From: Candidatus Bipolaricaulis sp.
GTDB taxonomy: Bacteria; Bipolaricaulota; Bipolaricaulia; Bipolaricaulales; Bipolaricaulaceae
Direction of reading: 5' to 3'
Assembly: GCA_020062805.1 (NCBI GenBank)
Contig: JAGUVP010000152.1
Location: forward strand, 1-17,176
DNA length: 17,176 nucleotides
In this document: piece by piece, positions 1 through 7,202 of the stretch
How the letters are laid out: every line of letters starts with the position of its first letter
How positions within the stretch are numbered: position 1 is the first letter of the stretch
Position numbers and translations under genes: made by a program
The notes under the pieces: model-generated
The model's database searches: none
What the model was told of the DNA's origin: nothing
Seen by the model: the letters and a program-made list of their open reading frames with translations, nothing else

Positions 1-93
1 ACGCGGAGCGGCGGATGGAGCGGCGGCTCGGGGTTCGGCGGACGCGGGTTCTCCGGCGGCGGGATGGGCGGGGGGGGCGGCCGCTCCTGGTGA
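1..93 (+). CDS. C-terminal tail of a TPM/YgcG-type protein (partial)
   Basis: The window opens inside a reading frame that starts at base 1 and ends with TGA at 91-93. The visible 30 residues are almost entirely Gly and Ser with a few Phe, Arg and Trp, and they end in GGRSW. Glycine-rich tails ending in this way are typical of the exported TPM-domain (YgcG-like) proteins, which usually have a signal peptide, a TPM domain, a membrane helix and then such a tail. The next gene is LemA-like and starts 1 nt downstream; LemA and TPM genes are commonly paired, which supports the call. The TPM domain itself lies outside the window, so the identification rests on the tail and the neighbour. Confidence 0.6.
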   Translation, partial: TRSGGWSGGSGFGGRGFSGGGMGGGGGRSW

Positions 94-94
94 C

Positions 95-652
95 GTGATG
101 AACGCGACTTCGTGGCTCATCTTCGCTCTTCTCGCCGCAGTGACGCTGACCGTACTCTGGCAGCGGTGGAACCAACGCCTGGCCAGAGGGCTGGCCCGCG
201 TGGACACGGCGTGGCAGGATCTAGAGAAGGCCCTTGCTGAACGGATCGCGGCCCTCGAGGAGATGCACGCTGCACTGGAACGGGCGGGGTACGTCCCAGA
301 GGGTCGTCCCCGCCTACGCCAGGTCGTGACTGCGCTGAAGGAAGCCCGCGGTCCACGGGCCCAGGCTGAGGCCGACCTGGCCGTAGAGAGCGTGCTGCAC
401 GACATCTACCGCGGCCTCCCCCGGGAGCGGATCGAGGCCATCCGCAGCGCCCAGAACCGACTCGCCCAGGCGGACGAAGAACGGGACATCGCCCGAACCA
501 GGTACAACGATCTCTCCTTGAGCCTGGCCCTCCTGGTGCGGCGATTTGTGTACCGCTCGATCGCCCGCCGCCGCCGCATCGTTCCTCCCGAGCCGTTTCT
601 CCTTCCCGGTGAGGAAACGGACTACGTGCGGCGCCATCTCGGCCATCCCTGA
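95..652 (+). CDS. LemA family membrane protein
   Basis: This 185-residue protein has one N-terminal membrane segment (about residues 6-22) and then a long charged helical region (about 30-140). The near-C-terminal stretch ARTRYNDLSLSLALLVRRF (about 132-150) corresponds to the conserved LemA motif with ARRYYND followed by a hydrophobic helix and a Pro/Glu/Phe segment; here PPEPF. LemA proteins are about 180-200 residues, are membrane-anchored with a helical bundle outside, and have no settled function. Two starts are possible, GTG at 95 or ATG at 98, and they differ by one residue. The gene follows the stop of the TPM-like gene by 1 nt, so the two are probably cotranscribed. The sequence is divergent from textbook LemA, hence moderate confidence. 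Confidence 0.75.
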   Translation: MMNATSWLIFALLAAVTLTVLWQRWNQRLARGLARVDTAWQDLEKALAERIAALEEMHAALERAGYVPEGRPRLRQVVTALKEARGPRAQAEADLAVESVLHDIYRGLPRERIEAIRSAQNRLAQADEERDIARTRYNDLSLSLALLVRRFVYRSIARRRRIVPPEPFLLPGEETDYVRRHLGHP

Positions 653-658
653 TCACCA

Positions 659-686
659 TTGACGGTCACCGCCTGGCGAGTATAGT
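659..686 (+). promoter_or_regulatory. Sigma-70-type promoter for the amino-acid ABC operon
   Basis: TTGACG at 659-664 and TATAGT at 681-686 are separated by 16 nt. They lie directly after the LemA-like stop codon and about 36 nt before the binding-protein ATG. Both hexamers match the sigma-70 consensus at five of six positions. This is the best-looking promoter in the window. Confidence 0.6.
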
Positions 687-708
687 CAAAGCGATTTCGC
701 AATCTTCT

Positions 709-714
709 GGAGGT
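709..714 (+). promoter_or_regulatory. Ribosome binding site that sets the binding-protein start
   Basis: GGAGGT lies 7 nt before ATG at 722. The in-frame GTG at 713 overlaps this site and so is unlikely to be the start. Confidence 0.75.
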
Positions 715-721
715 GGCAGGG

Positions 722-1567
722 ATGAAAGTCGTTGGTGTGGCTTTTCTGATGGCGGTTCTGTTGGCGGGCTGTTTGGCCATGGGGCAGCCCAAGTACATCG
801 TCCTATCGGACATCGCATGGGCACCGTTCGAGTGGGTGTCCGAGAAAGGCGCCTACCTCGGGTTCGATCTCGATGTGATGCGTGCGATCGCGATCCTTGA
901 GGGATTCGAGATCGAGCTTCGCGACACGCCGTTCGACTCGATCATCCCCGCGATCATCGCGGGACGAGGGGACATCGGGGCATCGGGGTTCACGATCACC
1001 GAGGAGCGGGCATTGGTGATCAACTTCTCCGAGGCGTACTGGGATTCTAACCAGGCGGTCGTGGTTCGTGCGGGATCAGGCCTTGACCTGGATATGGTCG
1101 CGTTGCCGGGACGCCTCGTGGGTGCCCAGCGCGGCACGACCGGGTCGTTCTGGATCGAGGATGAGTGGGTACCGTTGGGCGTAACCCTCGTGGAGTACGA
1201 GACCTACCCTGAAGCGATCCTTGACCTCCTGGCGGGGCGGATCGACGGCATCGTCCAGGACGTCGACCCGTCCAAGATGGCTGTCCTTCAGTACAAGGGC
1301 CAGATCGAGATCGCGGGCGTGGTGGACACCGGCGAGCAGTTTGGGTTCCTGGTCGCCAAGGGCGATCCAAAGGAGCTTCTCCCCCGCATCCACCGTGGAG
1401 TAGCAGCCCTCAAGGATCTTGGGGTGTGGGATCTGCTTATCGAGGCTTACTTCGGGCCATCCCTCGGCGCGATCGAGTCCGCATGGGAGAAGTGCATCGA
1501 CATCCTGCTCGTGGATCGCGATCCGCTACGGTACGCCCAGTGTCTGACCGCTGAGCTGAGGCCGTAA
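722..1567 (+). CDS. Polar amino-acid ABC transporter substrate-binding lipoprotein
   Basis: This is a family 3 (SBP_bac_3) solute-binding protein of 281 residues. It captures an amino acid outside the cytoplasmic membrane and delivers it to the permeases encoded downstream. The N-terminus is a lipoprotein signal with lipobox LLAGC (Cys17). The mature protein opens with the usual YIVLSDIAWAPFEW strand. It also carries the family signature GFDLDV and the segment ITEERALVINFSEAYW, in which the Arg normally binds the ligand carboxylate. ATG 722 is chosen because an SD at 709-714 fits it. The C-terminus is extended and carries two cysteines (in WEKC and YAQC) that could form a disulfide. The gene heads an operon with two permeases and an ATPase. 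The exact amino acid cannot be read from sequence. Confidence 0.92.
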   Translation: MKVVGVAFLMAVLLAGCLAMGQPKYIVLSDIAWAPFEWVSEKGAYLGFDLDVMRAIAILEGFEIELRDTPFDSIIPAIIAGRGDIGASGFTITEERALVINFSEAYWDSNQAVVVRAGSGLDLDMVALPGRLVGAQRGTTGSFWIEDEWVPLGVTLVEYETYPEAILDLLAGRIDGIVQDVDPSKMAVLQYKGQIEIAGVVDTGEQFGFLVAKGDPKELLPRIHRGVAALKDLGVWDLLIEAYFGPSLGAIESAWEKCIDILLVDRDPLRYAQCLTAELRP

Positions 1568-1574
1568 CCGACCG

Positions 1575-1609
1575 AGGGGAGGGGCCCAAGGCCCCTCCCC
1601 TTCTATACT
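1575..1609 (+). terminator. GC-rich hairpin after the binding-protein gene (attenuator or mRNA stabiliser)
   Basis: GGGGAGGGGCC (1576-1586) pairs perfectly with GGCCCCTCCCC (1590-1600) across a CAA loop; A1575-T1601 adds a pair. A weak T-rich tail (TTCTATACTT) follows. It sits 8 nt after the binding-protein stop and inside the presumed operon. It is therefore more likely a partial terminator or 3'-end stabiliser that lets binding protein exceed permease than a full stop. Confidence 0.65.
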
Positions 1610-1612
1610 TCG

Positions 1613-2290
1613 TTGAACCTCAGCGTCTGGACCGAAGTTGCACCGCACGCCCCCGTTCTTCTGCGGGGCCTTCTTATCAACATCCAGCTTCTCCTGGGCC
1701 TGATCTCCCTGGGACTGGTCGTGGGCGTGGTCACGGCGCTGATTGAGGTCTACGCCCCCCGACCGGTGGGGATAGCAGCGGGCGCGTACACGTGGTTCTT
1801 CCGCGGGGTTCCAGAGATTGTGCTGCTGTTTCTGTTCTACTTCGGCCTATCGCAGTTCGGGGTGCCGGTATCCGCCTTCTTCGCTGCCGTACTTGCGCTG
1901 GGGCTCCGCTCGTCGGCCTACCAGGCCCAGATCTTCCGTGGAGCGTTTCAGTCGATTCCTCACGGGCAGATGATGGCTGCCCGGGCGTTGGGCCTGGGTC
2001 GATTGAGAGCCATTGTGCACGTGGTCCTTCCCCAGGCGCTACGGCTCTCGCTGGCCGGGTGGTCGAACGAGTTCTCGTCGGTGCTCAAGGACACGACCCT
2101 CGCCTGGGGGATCGGAGTCGTGGAGATCATGCGCCAGGCGAGCTACATCCGCGCGCGGAACTTCACGCTCACACTGCCCATCTATGTCACGGTGGCGCTG
2201 ATGTTCCTCGTGCTTACCTACGTCGGCAACCTCGCGATTGGACTTGCGGAGAGGAAGCTGCGGGTACCGGGTCTGGAGGGGCAGAGGTAA
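1613..2290 (+). CDS. Amino-acid ABC transporter permease (HisM/GlnP family), first subunit
   Basis: This 225-residue inner-membrane protein has about five hydrophobic segments. The segment WFFRGVPEIVLLFLFYFGL (about 61-79) is typical of polar amino-acid permeases. The cytoplasmic EAA loop that docks on the ATPase is at about 117-144 ([14 protein letters not shown] followed by HVVLPQALR). The only start that keeps the full N-terminus is TTG at 1613. It gives MNL, the same opening as the second permease, and no good SD precedes it, so translation may be weak or coupled. It pairs with the permease at 3040 to form a heterodimeric channel, as in HisQM. The stop is followed after 3 nt by the ATPase gene. 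Confidence 0.92.
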   Translation: MNLSVWTEVAPHAPVLLRGLLINIQLLLGLISLGLVVGVVTALIEVYAPRPVGIAAGAYTWFFRGVPEIVLLFLFYFGLSQFGVPVSAFFAAVLALGLRSSAYQAQIFRGAFQSIPHGQMMAARALGLGRLRAIVHVVLPQALRLSLAGWSNEFSSVLKDTTLAWGIGVVEIMRQASYIRARNFTLTLPIYVTVALMFLVLTYVGNLAIGLAERKLRVPGLEGQR

Positions 2291-2293
2291 CCG

Positions 2294-3043
2294 ATGGCGC
2301 TGCTTCGGGTGGAGAATCTGCACAAGCGGTACGGGCACGAGGAGGTCTTGAAGGGCGTCACGCTAGCCCAAGACGCGGGAGAGACGAAGGTGGTGATCGG
2401 CCCATCGGGGACAGGCAAGTCCACGCTTCTGAGGTGCATCAACCGACTGACCGAACCTGACCAGGGCCGGGTGTGGCTGGAGGACACGGAGATCACGTCG
2501 CGTCGGACCGACATCAACAGGGTTCGGGCCAAGATCGGATTCGTCTTCCAGGACTTCAACCTGTTCACGCATCTCACCGCACTGGACAACGTCCGGCTGG
2601 GCCTGATGAAGGTACGGCGGATGCCCCGAGCGGCGGCCACGGGACGGGCGATGGCAGAACTCGAGCGGGTGGGGTTGGCCGCAAAAGCCAACGCTTACCC
2701 CGCCCAACTGTCCGGCGGCCAGCAGCAGCGGGTGTCCATCGCCCGCGCCCTAGCCATGGATCCCAAGCTCATCCTGTTCGATGAGCCCACGAGCGCCCTC
2801 GACCCCGAGCTCATCGGGGAGGTTCTGTCGGTGATGATCCAGCTCGCCCGAGATGGGATGACGATGATCGTGGTCACCCACGAAATGGGGTTCGCGCGCA
2901 GCGTGGCTGACGAGATCGTGTTCATGGAGGGAGGGGTGATTGTGGAGCAGGGTACCCCAGACAAGATGTTCCGCTCTCCCGAGGTGCCCCGAACGGGGGA
3001 GTTCCTGCGCAAGATCAGCGACCTGTACGGGGAATCTCGATGA
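2294..3043 (+). CDS. Amino-acid ABC transporter ATP-binding protein (GlnQ/HisP family)
   Basis: This 249-residue ATPase drives the importer from the cytoplasmic face. All nucleotide-binding motifs are intact: Walker [10 protein letters not shown] (36-44), Q-loop in [10 protein letters not shown] (Gln86), signature LSGGQQQR (139-146), Walker B LILFDEP (159-165), D-loop SALD and the H-loop His196 in VVTHEMGF. The length and the phrase [13 protein letters not shown] are normal for the GlnQ/HisP group. ATG 2294 follows the permease stop by 3 nt and has purine-rich SD sequence in the end of that gene. The stop overlaps the second permease start as ATGA. Confidence 0.96.
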   Translation: MALLRVENLHKRYGHEEVLKGVTLAQDAGETKVVIGPSGTGKSTLLRCINRLTEPDQGRVWLEDTEITSRRTDINRVRAKIGFVFQDFNLFTHLTALDNVRLGLMKVRRMPRAAATGRAMAELERVGLAAKANAYPAQLSGGQQQRVSIARALAMDPKLILFDEPTSALDPELIGEVLSVMIQLARDGMTMIVVTHEMGFARSVADEIVFMEGGVIVEQGTPDKMFRSPEVPRTGEFLRKISDLYGESR

Positions 3044-3735
3044 ACCTCGTCTTCGACCCAGCCTGGCTGCCCCGGCTTGGCCAGGGCGTCTTGCTCACGG
3101 TGCAGCTTACTCTCTACTGCATGGGCCTGGGGGCCGTGCTAGGAGCGGTGCTGGGGCTGGTGCGGGTGTACGGTGGCGGGCGATGGTCCCCACTGTACTG
3201 GGTAGCGAGCGCCTACATCCACTTCTTCCGCGGGACACCCCTTCTCGTTCAGCTCCTTGGAATCTACCTCGGACTCCCAACGGCCGGGATCCTCGTGGGG
3301 CCGTTCCTGGCCGGCCTGCTGGCGATGACGCTCAACACGGCAGCGTACCAGGCGGAGTACTTCCGGGGGGCGATTCAGTCCGTGAAGTCAGGCCAGATGA
3401 TGGCCGCGCGGGCCCTTGGAATGAGCCGCGCCCAGGCGATTGGCCACGTGATCATGCCCCAGGCCTTACGGCTGATCATCCCCCCCTGGTCGAACGAGCT
3501 CATCTACATGCTCAAGTACTCGTCCATCGTCTCCATGACCGCCCTCCGCCCAGAGACGATGGACCTGTTCGGAGTCGCGCGGTCAATCGCCGCCCGGAAC
3601 TTCCGGTACTTCGAGGTTTACATCCTTGTTGCCCTGTTCTACTTGGCGATGGTCCTCATCCTCACGGTGGCCCTGAGGTGGGTCGAGCGACGGGTGCGCA
3701 TCCCCGGGCTGGGAACCCCGGGCCGGGGAATCTAA
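3040..3735 (+). CDS. Amino-acid ABC transporter permease (HisM/GlnP family), second subunit
   Basis: This 231-residue membrane protein is a paralogue of the one at 1613. It has the same MNL start, [20 protein letters not shown] in the conserved second helix region (about 59-78), and an EAA loop at about 117-144 ([14 protein letters not shown], then [11 protein letters not shown]). ATG 3040 overlaps the ATPase stop by 4 nt, so translation is probably coupled. The stop codon TAA (3733-3735) overlaps the stop of the convergent peptidase gene by 2 of its 3 bases. No terminator hairpin separates the two genes. It completes a binding protein plus two permeases plus ATPase set. Confidence 0.93.
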   Translation: MNLVFDPAWLPRLGQGVLLTVQLTLYCMGLGAVLGAVLGLVRVYGGGRWSPLYWVASAYIHFFRGTPLLVQLLGIYLGLPTAGILVGPFLAGLLAMTLNTAAYQAEYFRGAIQSVKSGQMMAARALGMSRAQAIGHVIMPQALRLIIPPWSNELIYMLKYSSIVSMTALRPETMDLFGVARSIAARNFRYFEVYILVALFYLAMVLILTVALRWVERRVRIPGLGTPGRGI

Positions 3736-5066
3736 GGTCTCAGCCAGGCTTCCAGCAGATCATCCAGCGGCACTGGGCTCTCCTCGCTCAGGATCCGCAG
3801 AAGGTCGGCGCCCGTTGCCAGTCTCCACTGGAACTCGTCACGGTACAGGCGTAGCGCCCCGAAGAACGCCTCGTCACCCATCCTCTCCCGCAGTGAGTGG
3901 AAGAACAAGGCCCCGCCCGAGTAGACGATTCCCCCGTAACCCTCACCCCCTGGGAACGCCCACAACGGGCTCGTGATCCCGGCCGTCTTGTTCCGCAGTC
4001 GCCCCCCGGCGTAGCCCGATTCCCAGTAGTACAGGATCTCTGGGAACCGTCCCTGTGACTCGAAATAGAGGCCTGAGGTGTACGTGGCGAGCGCCTCGTC
4101 TACCCACGGCTCGGCGACCTGGTCGTTCCCAACCTCGGCGTACCACCACTGGTGGGCAACCTCATGGGCGAAGATCATCGGGAAGAACAGAGAATCGAGC
4201 GGGTACCGATCGTAGTAAGTCTCTCCGGCAAGAATGAGGCCGGGGTATTCGATCCCCGCCACCCCGCGCAGGGGAACAGCGACCACATCAAGCCCTGAAA
4301 ACGGATGAGGGCCAAGGTGGTTCACGAACACAGCGATCGCCTTCGCAGTGACATCGAGTGCTGCCCGGCCCGCCCGCTCGTGTTCGGCCCGGTAGAAGCT
4401 CCGCACCTCAACTCCTCCCACCGAGGTCGTCTGGACCTCGTACCCGCGAAGGAGAACGATCGCCAACTCACGCAGGTTCTCGCCTACGATGCGATACTGG
4501 CCAGGGGCAACCTCGACCTCGGTTCCACCTGCAACAACCGCCCATCCCTCGGGAGCGGTAAGATCCACCTCGTACTCCGCGACCTCGGCCACGATCGCGT
4601 CCCCCCACGGCAACACAGGATGGGCGATCCATGACCCATCCCACGGAGCGAGGATCGGATACGCTTGCGAGAGGACAACCGTGTGCGCCGACCGGGCGTA
4701 GGACCCATACCCCCCAGCGCGAACGAACTCCGGAACCTCTCCCCGAAACGCGAGGGTAACGGAGAACGCCTGCCCTGCGGTCGCGGCGAGGGCCACAGTG
4801 ACCGTCGTCGGCTCGACCGACTCCCAGGTCACGGAAGCTCCTTCCACCCACGCGTCGGTCACATGAAGGCGGTCAGCCCCAAGGGCCGCGGGGTACAGGC
4901 GAAACACGGCCTCCGGCCAGTCCCCCGGTGCGAGCCCGCTGACCATCGCCTGGCCGAGGACTTCCCCGTTTGCATCCACGGAGATCTCCATCGCGTAGCG
5001 CAGGTTGGCCGCAACGGCGGTGACAGCGATGATCCAGAAAGGTACGAAAAGGGTTAACCTCCGCAC
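3732..5066 (-). CDS. Short M1-type (gluzincin) zinc metallopeptidase, exported or membrane-anchored
   Basis: This 444-residue protein has an N-terminal hydrophobic signal or anchor (about 3-20), a beta-rich N-domain and a gluzincin catalytic domain. The zinc site is HEVAH (301-305) followed by 18 residues and Glu324 in WVDEALA, the exact M1 spacing. EYPG (273-276) stands in the place of the GAMEN/GGMEYP substrate motif. Tyr382 in IVYSGGALFFHSLRER matches the catalytic Tyr of the family. Classical M1 aminopeptidases are about 600-900 residues, so the C-terminal helical domain is absent; compact bacterial M1 relatives of this kind exist. The start is GTG 5066, with GGAGG about 6 nt upstream inside the previous gene. 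The start overlaps the PKD-protein gene by 13 nt, and this is the last gene of the minus-strand run. Likely role: hydrolysis of peptides outside the cytoplasm. Confidence 0.88.
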   Translation of the reverse strand: MRRLTLFVPFWIIAVTAVAANLRYAMEISVDANGEVLGQAMVSGLAPGDWPEAVFRLYPAALGADRLHVTDAWVEGASVTWESVEPTTVTVALAATAGQAFSVTLAFRGEVPEFVRAGGYGSYARSAHTVVLSQAYPILAPWDGSWIAHPVLPWGDAIVAEVAEYEVDLTAPEGWAVVAGGTEVEVAPGQYRIVGENLRELAIVLLRGYEVQTTSVGGVEVRSFYRAEHERAGRAALDVTAKAIAVFVNHLGPHPFSGLDVVAVPLRGVAGIEYPGLILAGETYYDRYPLDSLFFPMIFAHEVAHQWWYAEVGNDQVAEPWVDEALATYTSGLYFESQGRFPEILYYWESGYAGGRLRNKTAGITSPLWAFPGGEGYGGIVYSGGALFFHSLRERMGDEAFFGALRLYRDEFQWRLATGADLLRILSEESPVPLDDLLEAWLRP

Positions 5067-5797
5067 CCGCAGCCTCCGCCCGGCGGCTGGGGTGACGGAC
5101 CGCCCACGGGCAGGACCACGTGCAGCACCGCGGCCGAGCGCCCCACAGCTCCGCGATCATCCACCACCGTCAGGGTCACGGTGTACACGCCCTCCTGGTG
5201 ATAGACATGCTCCGGGCTCCACCAGGTCGACGTCTCCCCGTCGCCAAACTCCCACAGGGCCTGAACCACAACCCCATCGGGATCGTCTACGTCCGCTGTG
5301 AACCACACCACGTCTCCCGTCTGAGGCTGAGCGGGATATACCCGTAGCCGCACAGAGGGTGGCGTGTTCTCAGGAAGGGAGACCAACTCTTCGGGCGACA
5401 AATACCACGGGTCGATCTGCCCGGGTGCCCTCCACGGGACGCGGCCGAGGAACACGCCACGGGTGAACTGTCCCTCCCGATCGAGGGGTGGGAACCCGGG
5501 CAGCACCGGAAGGACAACTCTCTCCCCACCCTCTGCCCACCACCACACGAGAACCCACCGCTCCTCTCCAGAGCGGGCAAGTTCGACGGAAAAGCCCAAC
5601 GACGCGAGCCGTCCAGCGACAAACACGGAGAGCTGGCGATCCTCCCACCCGAGTCGCATCGGGCACCCGCCGCACCCAAGCCGCCAATCTGCCAAGACGG
5701 CCTCAAGCTCCGCCACCCGGGAAGTGGCCACACCGATCGGCCACGGTCCGACCACCACACCCAGAGTTACAATGCCGATCACGAATAACGTTCGCAC
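5054..5797 (-). CDS. Exported PKD-domain protein with a Cys-Gly tail
   Basis: This 247-residue protein has a signal peptide (about 1-25), an unrecognised N-terminal domain (about 26-140) and a PKD domain (about 145-228). The PKD domain is recognised by ALWEFGDGETS, the HVYHQEGVYTVTLTVVDD strand pair and the start PPSVRLRV. The N-domain carries CGGC (42-45), and the chain ends in a Pro-Gly linker and GGGCGCGG. PKD domains are Ig-like modules of surface proteins that mediate protein or glycan contacts. The start is GTG 5797, 3 nt after the ftsZ stop, with GGAGG about 8 nt upstream in the ftsZ coding end. The stop codon lies inside the start region of the peptidase gene, so the two are probably coupled. 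Its specific job is unknown; partnership with the peptidase is inference from overlap. Confidence 0.8.
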   Translation of the reverse strand: MRTLFVIGIVTLGVVVGPWPIGVATSRVAELEAVLADWRLGCGGCPMRLGWEDRQLSVFVAGRLASLGFSVELARSGEERWVLVWWWAEGGERVVLPVLPGFPPLDREGQFTRGVFLGRVPWRAPGQIDPWYLSPEELVSLPENTPPSVRLRVYPAQPQTGDVVWFTADVDDPDGVVVQALWEFGDGETSTWWSPEHVYHQEGVYTVTLTVVDDRGAVGRSAAVLHVVLPVGGPSPQPPGGGCGCGG

Positions 5798-5800
5798 AAC

Positions 5801-7165
5801 TCATCCCTCCGGACGGCGAAGGAACGTCGGGATGTCGAGGTCCTCGTCGGCCGTTCGCCGGGGGATCACGGGACGGACCCGTTCTTTCTTCTTCTCTTCC
5901 TCCTCGACGGCGACTCCGCGAAAGTCGGCGGCAATCACGGTGACCTCCACTGCGCCACTGTTTTGAGCTTGGATCACTGCCCCGAACGTGATATCCGCTT
6001 CTGCCGCTGCGGACTTGCGAATCGACTCAGCCACCTGGGTCACTTCGGTCAAGGTGAGATCCTCGCTGCCGGTGATGTTGAGAAGAACCCGCCGCGCCCC
6101 CTTGATCGTCCCCCCTTCAAGGAGGGGGTTTGTTACGGCGGCTTTGGCCGCGCGGAGGGCGCGGTTCTCCCCATGAGCCTCCCCCATACCCATCATCGCC
6201 GTTCCTGCACCGCGCAACACCGACGCCACATCCGCGAAGTCCAGGTTCACCAGGCCAGGCACGGTGATGAGGTCGGAGATCCCCCGCACGCCGCGCAAGA
6301 GCACGTCATCGGCGAGCTCGAACGCCTCGGTGACCGAGATGTTGGGAGCGATCTCCAGTAGCCGATCGTTGCGGACCACGATAAGGACATCAGTCTTCTC
6401 CCCCAAGCGCGCCAGCCCAGCCTGTGCGCGTTGAGATCTCAGCTCTCCCTCAAACGAGAACGGCAACGTGACCACACCCACCGTGAGCGCCCCCCGCGAG
6501 CGGGCGATCTGGGCCACGACCGGCGCGATGCCTGCGCCCGTCCCTTTGCCAAGCCCGCACGTCAAGAACACGAGGTGGGCCTCGGCAATGAGGTCCTCGA
6601 TCTCCCCCGCCGCTTCCTCGGCCGCCCGGCGCGCTTTCTCGGGGTCCCCTCCTGTGCTCCGGCCGTGGGTCACCCGCTCTCCAAGGAGCAGGCTCGATCC
6701 GCTGCGAAAGGCCGATAGCACTTGACGATCGGTGTCGAGGGCCGCAAGGCGGACCCCAGCCAGTCTTGCCTCGCGCATCCGGGCAAGTGCGTTGATTCCC
6801 CCACCCCCGATCCCGAGGACAAGAATCCGTGCCGGAGTCACGGCCTCGCGGACGAGGGACGTTTTCTGGGGAGAGGACACTTCGGTCGCCTCGCCAAACG
6901 GAAGCTGACGCTCGTCGCCTGGGTCGACCAGGTGCACCTCCAGCTCGCCAAAGACCGTGCGTACCGCCTCGACGAGCTTCCCCATCTTGCGCTGGACGTA
7001 CTCCTTCTTGAACGACGACTCGATCTCAATGAGCAGGGCGCCGCGTTCCCGACGAACCTTGCCTATTGGCACAGGAAGGCACGCACGCAACATCCGGTCC
7101 TGAACTTCTCCTAGGAGCTGCCTCCACTTCTGGGCGAACTCTTCTTTCCCTCGTTCGCGGTCCAT
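5801..7165 (-). CDS. ftsZ: FtsZ cell-division GTPase with a long N-terminal extension
   Basis: This tubulin-like GTPase of 454 residues would form the cytokinetic ring. Core motifs: GIGGGGINA (118-126), LDTD (143-146), the tubulin signature as GLGKGTGAG (204-212), T7 loop NLDFADV (307-313), AMMGMGEA (323-330), and the C-terminal peptide DLDIPTFLRR (442-451) that binds membrane anchors. Residues are offset by almost exactly 100 from E. coli FtsZ. The extra N-terminal ~112 residues are unusual, since FtsZ normally starts 10-20 residues before the GTPase fold. About 10-80 resemble DnaA domain I or the Pol III tau C-terminal domain. The signature differs from the usual GMGGGTGTG by Lys207 and Ala211. 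ATG 7165 has a weak SD (AGG close to the start). It lies 37 nt after the HAD gene and 3 nt before the PKD gene, away from any murein or division cluster. Confidence 0.93.
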   Translation of the reverse strand: MDRERGKEEFAQKWRQLLGEVQDRMLRACLPVPIGKVRRERGALLIEIESSFKKEYVQRKMGKLVEAVRTVFGELEVHLVDPGDERQLPFGEATEVSSPQKTSLVREAVTPARILVLGIGGGGINALARMREARLAGVRLAALDTDRQVLSAFRSGSSLLLGERVTHGRSTGGDPEKARRAAEEAAGEIEDLIAEAHLVFLTCGLGKGTGAGIAPVVAQIARSRGALTVGVVTLPFSFEGELRSQRAQAGLARLGEKTDVLIVVRNDRLLEIAPNISVTEAFELADDVLLRGVRGISDLITVPGLVNLDFADVASVLRGAGTAMMGMGEAHGENRALRAAKAAVTNPLLEGGTIKGARRVLLNITGSEDLTLTEVTQVAESIRKSAAAEADITFGAVIQAQNSGAVEVTVIAADFRGVAVEEEEKKKERVRPVIPRRTADEDLDIPTFLRRPEG

Positions 7166-7202
7166 GGCCTATCAACCATTGTGGCGATCGCCGCGGAACC
7201 CG

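Noticed and set aside
7183..7192. GGCGATCGCC palindrome before ftsZ as a regulatory operator
   Set aside because: GCGATCGC-like words recur in GC-rich DNA and inside genes here; nothing else supports an operator.
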